Source: an uncultured Pseudomonadales bacterium (GTDB taxonomy: Bacteria; Pseudomonadota; Gammaproteobacteria; Pseudomonadales; Pseudohongiellaceae). Taken from it: a stretch of 64,000 nt of DNA. Shown here piece by piece: positions 9,533-17,982 of the stretch. Position 1 is the stretch's first letter. Each line of letters opens with the position of its first letter. The DNA lies in the NCBI GenBank assembly GCA_947259995.1, contig CAMYOK010000014.1, positions 124,001 to 188,000 on the forward strand, in the 5' to 3' direction. Position numbers and translations under genes: made by a program. The notes beneath the pieces are model-generated. The model was not told the DNA's origin. It did not search any database and was given only the letters and a program-made list of their open reading frames with translations.

Positions 9533-10666
9533 TTAGGACTGCGCCGTTTTAGTTTCTTGATTGCTGTCACTGTCTAACGAGGACGTTTGCTGTACAGGAC
9601 TATTAAGGACACGGACATTTTGACCGGGCCTTAATTGCGCCATCCCTTCCACGACAACTCGATCACCTACTTGCAAGCCGCCAAGCACTTCGACCTTGCC
9701 GGGCTGGCGTCGACCAATGAGCACTTCCACTTGTCGAACAACGTTCTCTTCATTGACCACAAATGCATACTGGCGCCCGCCGCTAGGAATCAATGCCGCT
9801 TCATCGACCACAACCGAATCAGATTCATTCAACGCTAATGAGACTGTCAATAACATTCCAGGCCGTAACACGGCACTGCGGTTTTGAATATGCGCCCGCA
9901 CTTGCACCGAACGCGTAATCGGATCGATCCGCGAACCGATCACTTGTATGACACCTTGGAATTCTTGATCGGGGTAAACAATACTCTTCGCGCGAATAGT
10001 CTGACCAACCTCTAGTTGCGCCAAATAGACTTCAGCAATCGTGAAGTCGAGTTTGATAACAGAGATATCATCTAGGGTTGTAATGATCGTGTTGGGTGAA
10101 ACCAAGGAGCCATCGCTGACATTACGAAACCCAAGAATGCCCGAAAACGGTGCACGAATAAGATGATCATCCATTGCCACGGCGACGCCTTCGAGTCGCG
10201 CCTGCGCGGTCTCAGCACGAGTACGTGCCGCGTCAAGGTCGGTAGCGGAGATAAGATTATCCGAAAGTAAGCTTTGCAAACGTTCATATTGACGCAAGGC
10301 TTCATCGGCAGTGGATTGCGCTTCGGCCAAGCGGGTCGCTTCTGAGGTGTTGGTGAGTTCGACAAGAATTTCTCCTCGCTCCACCATGGCTCCTTCTTCG
10401 AAGGCGATTCGGCTAATAGTGTCGGAGATCTTAGGAGTCAAATTGACCGACTCGTTCGCCCCTGCCGTGCCCACCGATTCTACGCGGTCGGCAAACACTT
10501 CTCGACTCACAGTTGCGATTCTAACCGAGCTTGCACCACCGGCAGCGCCACGAGCATTGGCTACAACATTATTGTTATCTTGCACCTTAGAAACTACAGC
10601 AAACCCTATACCTAGAGCAGCAATTGCGAAGAGGATCGCAATGGGGTGTCGAAGCAAAAATCGCAA
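9533..10666 (-). CDS. RND efflux periplasmic adaptor (membrane fusion protein)
   Basis: Periplasmic adaptor linking the downstream permease to an outer-membrane channel. It has 377 residues: an N-terminal hydrophobic anchor (HPIAILFAIAALGIGFAVV), a lipoyl-like half-motif (LTPKISDTISRIAFEEGAMVERGEILVEL), a helical hairpin rich in Glu/Ala/Arg, the second lipoyl half (LIRAPFSGILGFRNVSDGSL), and beta-barrel and membrane-proximal domains. The start is a TTG at 10666 with AGGAG seven bases upstream. First gene of a two-gene operon; no local TetR/MarR regulator is seen. Confidence 0.93.
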   Translation of the reverse strand: MRFLLRHPIAILFAIAALGIGFAVVSKVQDNNNVVANARGAAGGASSVRIATVSREVFADRVESVGTAGANESVNLTPKISDTISRIAFEEGAMVERGEILVELTNTSEATRLAEAQSTADEALRQYERLQSLLSDNLISATDLDAARTRAETAQARLEGVAVAMDDHLIRAPFSGILGFRNVSDGSLVSPNTIITTLDDISVIKLDFTIAEVYLAQLEVGQTIRAKSIVYPDQEFQGVIQVIGSRIDPITRSVQVRAHIQNRSAVLRPGMLLTVSLALNESDSVVVDEAALIPSGGRQYAFVVNEENVVRQVEVLIGRRQPGKVEVLGGLQVGDRVVVEGMAQLRPGQNVRVLNSPVQQTSSLDSDSNQETKTAQS

Positions 10667-10937
10667 TTTATATCTCCTGGAAAAAAAACTTAAAACCGCT
10701 CAACTAAAACCACGACCGTTTGCAAGGCAAAATGGCATGGTGTAGATAAATTGCCCTAGGAATATGACAACTATGCGTTACTAGCAGTAAGTAACGCTGT
10801 TACTACGAGCTGACTACGACAAATCCGTCGCTTAAAGATCAGAAATAAATTCAATTAAATGAAACTAATCGTGCCACATTGTCACAAAGGCAGAGGGTGC
10901 CCTTTACGAAAAATCAATACGCTTATAGTGCAATCGG

Positions 10938-12554
10938 CTAGGAACTGCAAGACAACATCGAGCAACCGGCACGATCACGCGCCCAGTCGGGTCGCTTTTG
11001 CGAAAATCTTTCAAAACGTGGATTCTCTGTGTAGGGATTACGAATGACTTCTTCTAGCTCATGCAGTAATTGGTAATCCCCAAGATTGGCCTGATCGATT
11101 GCTTGCTGAGCTAAATAGTTGCGGAGAACATAGCAGGGATTAGTTTTTTGCATTTGTGCTTTGCGCTGCTCGGGTTCTTGCCCTTGCGAGCGGATGCGTT
11201 GAGCCAGTTGCTCGCCCCATGCATCGATTCTATTTTTGCAGTCCAAGGTGAGTGACTGGGGCTCATAGAACGCTGCTGCCACAACCTCGCTAAGGCGATT
11301 CTCTGGTCGAAAATTACAAAGCTGCCTATAGAACAACGTCATGTCAGTCTCGTGTAACTGCAATACCGCCTCCAACTCAGCTAGGAAGTCTGCATCTACC
11401 TCATTGCTCTCTAGTTGCACCCCTAGTTTGCGCCCCATCATCGCCAGGTTTTCCTGTTCGTAATAATGAGCATAATCGGTCAATATCGCTTGGAGCGCCT
11501 CGGCGTCCTCGACCACTGTCAACAAGGCGTTGGCCAGTTGATACAAATTCCATTGACCAATCGCAGGCTGTTGCCCAAAACGATAACGACGCATCTGGGC
11601 ATCGGTCGTATTCGGCGTCCAATCAGGATCATAGTTGTCTAGCCAACCATAGGGACCATAGTCGATCGTTAAGCCTAAGATCGACATATTGTCTGTGTTC
11701 ATCACGCCATGGACAAAACCAACCCGTTGCCAGTGCACTAACATATCGGCAGTTAAGCGACAGACCTGTTCAAACCACCTCAAATACAGTGCTAGCTCGC
11801 CACTCTCCTGCCCTTTTGCCGTTAGGAGTAAATCAGGGAAGTCCGTCGCAATAGTGTGGTCGATTAACTCTTTGAGCAAGTCCTTCTCACCGCGATAAGC
11901 ACATAACTGAAAATGACCGAAGCGAGTAAAGCTAGGCGCCACTCGGCACACAATAGCGCCTAATTCTTTTTGCGGATTCCCATCGTAAAACATATCGCGC
12001 ACGACCATATCGCCTGTGAGCACTAAACTGAGCGCCCTAGTCGTTGGGACTCCGAGAAAATGCATCGCTTCGCTGCACAGATACTCGCGCAGTGAAGAGC
12101 GCAACACCGCCCGACCATCGGCGCCACGAGAGTAAGGAGTAGGTCCGGCGCCCTTTAATTGCAGGTTCAACATCTCTGCGTTTCGACCGGGTAGTTCTCC
12201 TAAATTAATCGCCCGACCGTCTCCTAACTGCCCTGCCCACTGCCCAAACTGATGCCCACCGTAGCGGGTAGCGAATGGTGCAGTACCTGGGAATAGTTGA
12301 TTGCCCGACATTAACTGGGCAAACACAGGGCTCGAACAGAAAGCTTCATCAAACCCCAGATCGAACGCCACATCGCGTGACCACAACAAAGTTTTCGGCT
12401 CCGCAACCGCCGTAGGCAAGACTCGTGAATACATAGCATCATTGACCTGACGCATGCCAATGCCTTGGATCGGGTCTTGTGGCATCGCTAGGGTGAAACG
12501 TGATTGCAGTGATGGCAATGCTTGTTGCTTTTCTGGATTACTTGGCGTGGACAT
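10938..12554 (-). CDS. selO: Protein adenylyltransferase SelO (YdiU/UPF0061)
   Basis: Pseudokinase-fold enzyme that transfers AMP to Ser/Thr/Tyr of proteins involved in redox homeostasis. It has 538 residues with the family blocks ATRYGGHQFGQWAGQLGDGR, LKGAGPTPYSRGADGRAVLR and HGVMNTDNMSILGLTIDYGP, which hold the nucleotide- and metal-binding residues. The C-terminus ends LSCSS, the conserved redox-active Cys-Ser-Ser tail (selenocysteine in some homologues). Single gene with its own ATG. Confidence 0.95.
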   Translation of the reverse strand: MSTPSNPEKQQALPSLQSRFTLAMPQDPIQGIGMRQVNDAMYSRVLPTAVAEPKTLLWSRDVAFDLGFDEAFCSSPVFAQLMSGNQLFPGTAPFATRYGGHQFGQWAGQLGDGRAINLGELPGRNAEMLNLQLKGAGPTPYSRGADGRAVLRSSLREYLCSEAMHFLGVPTTRALSLVLTGDMVVRDMFYDGNPQKELGAIVCRVAPSFTRFGHFQLCAYRGEKDLLKELIDHTIATDFPDLLLTAKGQESGELALYLRWFEQVCRLTADMLVHWQRVGFVHGVMNTDNMSILGLTIDYGPYGWLDNYDPDWTPNTTDAQMRRYRFGQQPAIGQWNLYQLANALLTVVEDAEALQAILTDYAHYYEQENLAMMGRKLGVQLESNEVDADFLAELEAVLQLHETDMTLFYRQLCNFRPENRLSEVVAAAFYEPQSLTLDCKNRIDAWGEQLAQRIRSQGQEPEQRKAQMQKTNPCYVLRNYLAQQAIDQANLGDYQLLHELEEVIRNPYTENPRFERFSQKRPDWARDRAGCSMLSCSS

Positions 12555-12709
12555 GTAGGCTATTTCCGAACGATTAAGCCATTAGCTTAGCACATAGCCG
12601 TAGCCTATTAGATGATAGGCCCCGCAAGCATAAGGATTCGCAAATCGAGCAAAAGAGAAAATTCATTCAATGTTCTATACAGAACAAAATGCGCATGTAT
12701 GCATAGCGA

Positions 12710-13939
12710 TCAGGAAGTTGAAGATTTCGGATTACTCTGTTTGAGCAATTCAAATATAGCCGGCTCGGCTATTGGCCGTGAAAAATAAAATCCTTGCGCC
12801 GTATCGCAATGCAGTTGACTCAATAGATTTGCCTCTTCAACCACCTCGACACCCTCGGCGATGATATCGATTTCCATATTTTCACTAATCGTGACGATGG
12901 ACTTGACCAAACCTAGCACTGATTTGTCGTTACGCATATCGCTAACAAAACTTCTGTCGATCTTTAGCGTGTCGATTGGGTAGCGGTGCAGATAACTGAG
13001 GGAAGAATACCCTGTGCCAAAGTCGTCTATTACAATCTTAGCCCCTAGCTCGCGACAACGATCGAGTGTCGATTTCACGTCAGTAGGCTGTTTGAGCAAA
13101 AGACGTTCAGTGATCTCAATATGAATGCGCTCTGCGGCTATCCCCGACTCCGTGACGATCTCATTGAATTTATCAACGAAATTGCGCTCTTCGAAATCAG
13201 TGGCGGACATATTGATGCTGACATAGAGCCCTTGCAGATCAGGGCGAATAGCATCCAGGCGGGTGAGCATCGCACACACCTCACGCAAGGCCCAACGGCT
13301 CGCTTCAATGATCAGGCCAGAGTCTTCGGCCAGCGGGATAAAGTCATCGGGAGGGACAATGCCACGCTCAGGATGCTGCCAGCGCATTAGAGCTTCGACA
13401 CCTAAAATACGGCCAGTGCTTATCGAATAGATGGGTTGGTAATGCAAAAACAATTGCCCGCGCGCGATGGCTACTTTGAACTCATTGGCAAGCTTGATCG
13501 ACTCGACAACATTGATCTGTTCTGCGTATTCGCGCTCGGACTTCTCGGGAGAAACAATGCCCGGCGCATCATCCATTGTGAGAGTTTCAGAGCGCCGCAA
13601 AATATCTCGATAACGCATCAAGATCACTTGCGAGATAAGGCGTACGATGGGGTTTGCCCCTTTCACGCTACGGGCAAAGTCTTCTTTAGTGATTTCGAGG
13701 AGTTTGCAGGGTTCTAATGCTTGAATTGTGGCGCTGCGTGGTTGGTTGTCGACTATGGCCATTTCACCAATGATACTACCGGGGCCACGTGTGCCCATAT
13801 CCAGTAAGTTACCATCTGACTTTTCGAGCACGATTTTAACGCGCCCCTCTTGTATGAAGTAGGCACAAGCCCCCAATTCTCCTTGGGACATGATTATTTC
13901 ACCGGCTTTAAAAATCTTCTCAGCCTTCGGTGTATCCAT
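12710..13939 (-). CDS. Cyclic-nucleotide-binding / EAL-domain phosphodiesterase
   Basis: Predicted c-di-GMP phosphodiesterase with a Crp-like sensor, 409 residues. Residues about 5-120 form a cNMP-binding beta-roll (FKAGEIIMSQGELGACAYFI, MGTRGPGSIIGEMAIVDNQPRSATIQA). Residues about 155-400 form an EAL domain with catalytic motifs intact: VEALMRW, the SINMSA Asn, EITERLL, VIDDFGTGYSSLSYL, LKIDRSFV and AEGVE. No transmembrane segment or DNA-binding domain is seen, so it is probably a cytoplasmic enzyme gated by cAMP or cGMP; the actual ligand is not evident. Confidence 0.92.
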   Translation of the reverse strand: MDTPKAEKIFKAGEIIMSQGELGACAYFIQEGRVKIVLEKSDGNLLDMGTRGPGSIIGEMAIVDNQPRSATIQALEPCKLLEITKEDFARSVKGANPIVRLISQVILMRYRDILRRSETLTMDDAPGIVSPEKSEREYAEQINVVESIKLANEFKVAIARGQLFLHYQPIYSISTGRILGVEALMRWQHPERGIVPPDDFIPLAEDSGLIIEASRWALREVCAMLTRLDAIRPDLQGLYVSINMSATDFEERNFVDKFNEIVTESGIAAERIHIEITERLLLKQPTDVKSTLDRCRELGAKIVIDDFGTGYSSLSYLHRYPIDTLKIDRSFVSDMRNDKSVLGLVKSIVTISENMEIDIIAEGVEVVEEANLLSQLHCDTAQGFYFSRPIAEPAIFELLKQSNPKSSTS

Positions 13940-14048
13940 ACATTAGCCTACTAAACTCATAGTGGCAGGAATCAACAAAAGATACTCCCCGCGCAAACAA
14001 AACAGCGCCCATCATAAAGGAAAGGGATAGGGATTGAAACTATCAACC

Positions 14049-15059
14049 CTACTCGAAATAAGCCTTTGAATATGCTTCAAAAGCGGCAACTATAGTGCCG
14101 ACATCTTGCTCTGTAATCCCTAAATGAGTCACTAAGCGTAGCCGGTCAGATGCACTGATTTTCACAGCAAACTGCAATAAAGTATTTTGCAACGCCGCTG
14201 CATCAATTTTGCTGCAATCAACATAAACCATATTGCTGTGCACCGGCTCCACCGCAAATCCCAATTGCGTTAGTCCTTGCGCGATTTGCTTGGCGTTATC
14301 ATGGTCCTGCGCTAGGCGTTCGACATTATTTGCAAGGGCATATAAGCCTGCCGCCGCGAGAATCCCCGCTTGTCTCATGCCACCACCGGTCATTTTTCGC
14401 CAGCGGTGTGCTCTGCCGATAAACTCCCTACTCCCTAACAATACCGACCCCACCGGTGCCCCCAAGCCCTTCGAAAGACAGATAGATACGCTGTCAAACT
14501 TGCCGACAACTTGCGCAATGCTCACCCCACCGGCCACGGCGGCATTGAAGGCGCGAGCCCCATCGAGGTGAATCGCTAGATTATGCTCAGTACAAAATTG
14601 CACGGCAGCATCGAGGTACTCCAAACTCAGGACCTTGCCTTGCATTGTATTTTCCAATGCGAGCAGGCGCGTGTTGGCAAAATGGTGGTCAGAGGGTTTG
14701 ATTGCGGCTCGCACCTTCTCAAGGTCTAGCTCCCCTGCCTCATTGAAATCTAAAGGTTGCGGCACGATTGCCCCTAAGACTGCTGCACCACCCCCTTCGT
14801 ATTTATAGGTATGCGCTTGCTGTCCTACTATATATTCATCGCCGCGTGTGCAGTGGCTCATTAATGCCACTAAATTTGATTGTGTTCCAGAGGGCATAAA
14901 GAGCCCTTTCTCCATTCCCGTCATCTCTGCCAGCACAGCTTCGAGCCGATTCACCGTCGGGTCTTCACCGTATACGTCGTCTCCCACCTTTGCAGACAAC
15001 ATCACTTGCCGCATCGCCGCCGTTGGCTCGGTCACGGTGTCACTACGCAAATCGATCAT
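14049..15059 (-). CDS. ltaE: Low-specificity L-threonine aldolase
   Basis: PLP enzyme cleaving L-threonine/L-allo-threonine to glycine and acetaldehyde. The family N-terminus MIDLRSDTVTEPT begins at 15059, giving 336 residues. The conserved DDVYGEDPTVNRLE segment, the cofactor region HLDGARAFNAAV and the lysine segment SICLSKGLGAPVGSVLLGS are present. A GTG at 15074 has a strong GAAGGAG five to six bases upstream and would add five residues, so translation may really begin there. The upstream pyrophosphohydrolase gene ends at 15108, suggesting a two-gene operon. Confidence 0.93.
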   Translation of the reverse strand: MIDLRSDTVTEPTAAMRQVMLSAKVGDDVYGEDPTVNRLEAVLAEMTGMEKGLFMPSGTQSNLVALMSHCTRGDEYIVGQQAHTYKYEGGGAAVLGAIVPQPLDFNEAGELDLEKVRAAIKPSDHHFANTRLLALENTMQGKVLSLEYLDAAVQFCTEHNLAIHLDGARAFNAAVAGGVSIAQVVGKFDSVSICLSKGLGAPVGSVLLGSREFIGRAHRWRKMTGGGMRQAGILAAAGLYALANNVERLAQDHDNAKQIAQGLTQLGFAVEPVHSNMVYVDCSKIDAAALQNTLLQFAVKISASDRLRLVTHLGITEQDVGTIVAAFEAYSKAYFE

Positions 15060-15107
15060 GCCTGCACTGTTCACACTCACTCCTTCACTCGTGCCACAAC
15101 GACACAC

Positions 15108-15455
15108 TCAATATTGGTTGTATTTCTTCGCGCTTCCGCGCACTTTATCTGCTGGGTACTTCTGCGCGTTCTCTTGCATCTTCGTGGTCACCGCTCGCAA
15201 GAGATCAATATTGAGCATATCGGCGAGGCGCACGACATACACTTGCACATCGGCAAGCTCTTTCGCCACCTCTATTAGAGTGTCGGGATCAAGGTCTCGT
15301 GACTGCTCCTCGGTCAACCACTGAAAATGCTCCATGAGTTCTGCCACCTCTACACTCAGTGCCATACTTAAATTCTTAGGAGAGTGAAACTGATCCCATT
15401 CACGCTCTTTCGCGAACTTGGCAACACCTTGTCGTATATCCTCTAAACTCTGCAT
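15108..15455 (-). CDS. MazG-like nucleotide pyrophosphohydrolase (RS21-C6/dCTPase type)
   Basis: Small all-alpha NTP pyrophosphatase, 115 residues from the ATG at 15455 with TAGGAG upstream. Family motifs: EREWDQFHSPKNLSMALSVEVAELMEHFQW, containing the ExxE metal ligands, and ELADVQVYVVRLADMLNIDL, containing the ExxD pair. Homologues hydrolyse dCTP or modified dCTP and are regarded as house-cleaning enzymes. A longer frame to 15560 lacks conservation. It ends just before ltaE on the same strand. Confidence 0.9.
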   Translation of the reverse strand: MQSLEDIRQGVAKFAKEREWDQFHSPKNLSMALSVEVAELMEHFQWLTEEQSRDLDPDTLIEVAKELADVQVYVVRLADMLNIDLLRAVTTKMQENAQKYPADKVRGSAKKYNQY

Positions 15456-15625
15456 TTCTAAGTCTACTCCTAACGCCTTGTTTTTTATTACAACATATCG
15501 AGCAAATGCTCTAAATAATTTCATCCAAATTTTGTCGACTATTGCACTTTTGCACTGCAATTTAGCATGATCCTGAAATAAAAAGTGTCAGTTGCCGCCC
15601 TTATTGTTAGCATCACCGTTACTGA

Positions 15626-15654
15626 TTGAATTAGCAAAATTAGTACATTATTCT
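15626..15654 (+). promoter_or_regulatory. Candidate sigma-70 promoter of the NHL gene
   Basis: TTGAAT at 15626-15631 and TATTCT at 15649-15654 are separated by 17 bases, about 40 bases before the GTG start. Each hexamer matches 4 of 6 consensus bases, so this is only moderate evidence. Confidence 0.35.
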
Positions 15655-15692
15655 GTTCATCCATTTTTGTAATCCAGGGAGAGTTCTCCGCC

Positions 15693-16775
15693 GTGTCAAA
15701 TTATAATAAAACCATCAAATCAGCCTTATTAGGTTTCACAGCAGCAGTTGCCGTACTTCCTATGATGGGCTTCGCGCAGTCTTCAGCCGATATGGAGCCT
15801 GTTAATTCACTACCTAACCCTTACCAAACCATCGAAGGCTTCGCTAAGATGCCTGCCGGTCGTGAATGGGGTTCTACGAGTTCTGTCGACATCGATCCAG
15901 ACGGCGTTAGCATTTGGGTTGGCGAGCGCTGTGGCGGAAACGTCGGCGCCTGCGTGACTAGCGGTGTTGACCCAGTCATGAAGTTCGATGCCAATGGCAA
16001 CATGGTTAAAAGCTTCGGTGCGGGTATGGTCATGTGGCCACACGGCATTCACGTCGACTTTGAAGGCAACGTATGGATTGCCGATGGTCGCGACAACCTA
16101 GACCGTGAAGGCAATCCTGTTGGTGGCGAGCTAAAAGGGCACCAAGTGCTTAAGTTCAGCCCAGATGGCGAATTGTTAATGACGATCGGTGAGCCTGGTG
16201 GCGCACGCGAGCCTGGCTACTTGTTCCAGCCAAATGATGTGTATGTCGCGCCAAATGGCGACATCTTCATCGGTGAAGGCCATTCCAACAGTGAAGGCTC
16301 TACTGCTCGCATGTTGAAATTCAACAAAGATGGCGAGTTCATCAAGGCTTGGGGCCAACTTGGCACAGGTCCAGATGATTTCATGCAGCCACACTCGCTA
16401 GCTATGGACTCGCAAGGTCGTCTATTCATTGCTGACCGCAGCAATAACCGCATCGTGATCTCTGATCAGGACGGTAACCGTCTAGATACTTGGTATCAAT
16501 TCAGCCGTAACAGCGGTATCTACATCGACGAGAACGATGTTCTCTACGCAGCAGACTCCGAGTCTGGCTCTGTAAACCCTGATCACGGGCATTGGTTGCG
16601 CGGGATTCGTGTTGGTAACGCCAGAACTGGTGAAGTCACAGCGTTCATCCCAGATCCACAGCCTGATTGCCGTGGGACTTGCACAGCGGAAGGCGTTGTT
16701 GCAGACCGCAATGGTGTGATCTACGGGGCAGAAGTTGGCCCAGTGGGTGGCATCAAGCGTTATGTTAAAAATTAA
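15693..16775 (+). CDS. Secreted NHL-repeat beta-propeller protein
   Basis: Exported protein of 360 residues starting at GTG 15693, with AGGGAGAG upstream. A signal peptide (positive start, then LLGFTAAVAVLPMMGFAQ) is followed by repeated NHL/six-bladed propeller units: VMKFDANGNMVKSFG, WPHGIHVDFEGNVWIAD, LKFSPDGELLMTIG, PNDVYVAPNGDIFIGEG, QPHSLAMDSQGRLFIADRSNNRI. Two Cys pairs (RCGGNVGAC and DCRGTC) could form disulphides. The fold resembles peptidyl-hydroxyglycine lyases, but their catalytic residues cannot be assigned here; function is unknown. Single gene with its own terminator. Confidence 0.85.
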   Translation: MSNYNKTIKSALLGFTAAVAVLPMMGFAQSSADMEPVNSLPNPYQTIEGFAKMPAGREWGSTSSVDIDPDGVSIWVGERCGGNVGACVTSGVDPVMKFDANGNMVKSFGAGMVMWPHGIHVDFEGNVWIADGRDNLDREGNPVGGELKGHQVLKFSPDGELLMTIGEPGGAREPGYLFQPNDVYVAPNGDIFIGEGHSNSEGSTARMLKFNKDGEFIKAWGQLGTGPDDFMQPHSLAMDSQGRLFIADRSNNRIVISDQDGNRLDTWYQFSRNSGIYIDENDVLYAADSESGSVNPDHGHWLRGIRVGNARTGEVTAFIPDPQPDCRGTCTAEGVVADRNGVIYGAEVGPVGGIKRYVKN

Positions 16776-16806
16776 GCACTTCGGTGATAAACACTTCGGT
16801 GTTTAA

Positions 16807-16837
16807 GAAAAAGGCGCCCTTGCGGCGTCTTTTTTTT
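16807..16837 (+). terminator. Rho-independent terminator after the NHL gene
   Basis: An A-tract and GGCGC pair with GCGTC and a T-tract around a 7-base loop, ending in eight Ts, about 35 bases past the stop codon. Confidence 0.85.
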
Positions 16838-16890
16838 GTTCTTCATTTTCGATGTTAGGCATTAAACCTGCTGGACTGCTTAGGGCGCCT

Positions 16891-17001
16891 AAGTAGAAGC
16901 AAGCTGTGCTTGGGGCACGCCAAAGGGCACACATCCCTGTGCAGGCTCGACGTGCGCCATCCTTGGCGCTCGACGGCCCCAAGCGCAGCTTACTTCTACT
17001 T
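16891..17001 (-). repeat. Palindromic intergenic repeat, copy 1 (59-bp core with 26-bp arms)
   Basis: Arms 16891-16916 and 16976-17001 are reverse complements over 26 bp with two mismatches. Between them is a 59-bp core (16917-16975) whose reverse complement matches 52 of 59 bases with the core at 23911-23969. In the core orientation it contains two small hairpins, GCGCC-AAGGAT-GGCGC and GCACA-GGGA-TGTGT. The arms differ from those of copy 2. It lies between the NHL terminator and the next gene. Confidence 0.85.
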
Positions 17002-17064
17002 GGGCTTGGTTCGCGGTAAAGTTAAGGATTGAAGCTGATTTTGATAGATGTGTAGAGATAAGAG

Positions 17065-17628
17065 ATGGATGATTTAACGATTGCTCGCTCGCCGAAGAAG
17101 CCTTGGGAGAGTGAACCTAACTATGCCGAATGGATCGATAGCGAAAGTGGGTATAACTGCGTGATCGTGCGCGAGGTACATGATGCTCTGTGTGCCTTTG
17201 TGTGCATCGAACGTCCGCACCCTTTCTACGGCAGACGCAGTAACGGCGAGCCAGGCAAGAACACGCCGGTCGCCAAAGATGAACAAGCCGCTCGCGCCGC
17301 TTTTCGTGCCATGAGCGTTCATGGCGGTATTGGCTACTGCGAACCCTTTCTCGACCCGTCCACCCTCACGTCCTCAATCGTTGCCAATATAGGCGCTTGG
17401 TGGGTAGGCTTTAACTGCTCACACGGCGGCGACTTCGTCCCGAGCTACCTAGAGATTATCGACACCTACCCGCCCGACGAGGATTTGAGTGAAGCTGACA
17501 TCGAGTCACTGCGACAATCCATTCTGCAAGACCCCACCCCAGAGTCGGCCTACAGAACCTTCAGTTACGTAGAAGAACAATGCCGCTTGCTTGCGCAACA
17601 GTTAAAGGCAAATTCTGAGCCTTTTTAG
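17065..17628 (+). CDS. Hypothetical protein, 187 residues
   Basis: Not recognised with certainty. The frame is open from ATG 17065, shortly after repeat copy 1, with a purine-rich AGAGATAAGAG upstream. There is no signal peptide or transmembrane segment; it is acidic and rich in aromatics. The central segment GGIGYCEPF and then WWVGFNCSHGGDFVPSYLE resembles a block (W-x-GF-[DN]-C-x-H-x-GD) I associate with uncharacterised, often phage-borne proteins. The conserved Cys/His/Asp could be catalytic or metal-binding, but that is speculation. Apparently monocistronic. Confidence 0.65.
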   Translation: MDDLTIARSPKKPWESEPNYAEWIDSESGYNCVIVREVHDALCAFVCIERPHPFYGRRSNGEPGKNTPVAKDEQAARAAFRAMSVHGGIGYCEPFLDPSTLTSSIVANIGAWWVGFNCSHGGDFVPSYLEIIDTYPPDEDLSEADIESLRQSILQDPTPESAYRTFSYVEEQCRLLAQQLKANSEPF

Positions 17629-17982
17629 TCAGTGCCCGGTTTAGTAATCTGCCGCAAAGCTCTTGGTTGTTAAACGGACGACTTCCTCGTAACGCCATAA
17701 TCTTCTGACTGCACCGTCATCAGAAGATCGCTAGGCAGCCTCCCTCGACATGTGCTGTGCAATTTAGCGCGCTTCAAATTCTCACAAGTCTGTCTAGCTT
17801 TTTTATATCCCCCTTTCCAAGTGTTCTTGCGGTTATTCCTGCTGAACTGTAGGGTGGCAAATAGAGAGTCAATTGGTCGCCGGCTAATAATGTGCCGCGA
17901 ATGAAGTCGAACGGAAGCGATGTAATTGCAAGCTTGCTGATTCAAGCTACGGCCCCGAATTGGAAATAACGCAGGATCACTT
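17629..17982. other. Intergenic region before the porin gene
   Basis: 354 bp without a convincing gene; a minus-strand frame at 17670-17999 has no family features. It holds one perfect 9-bp stem-loop (17700-17708 pairing with 17720-17728, 11-base loop) without a T-run, possibly the end of the preceding transcript. The porin ribosome-binding site AGGATCACTT lies at the right end. Confidence 0.5.

Noticed and set aside
10667..10937. Possible small gene or operator between the efflux adaptor and selO
   Set aside because: Frames here are short and without start signals, and no clear inverted repeat is seen; left unannotated.
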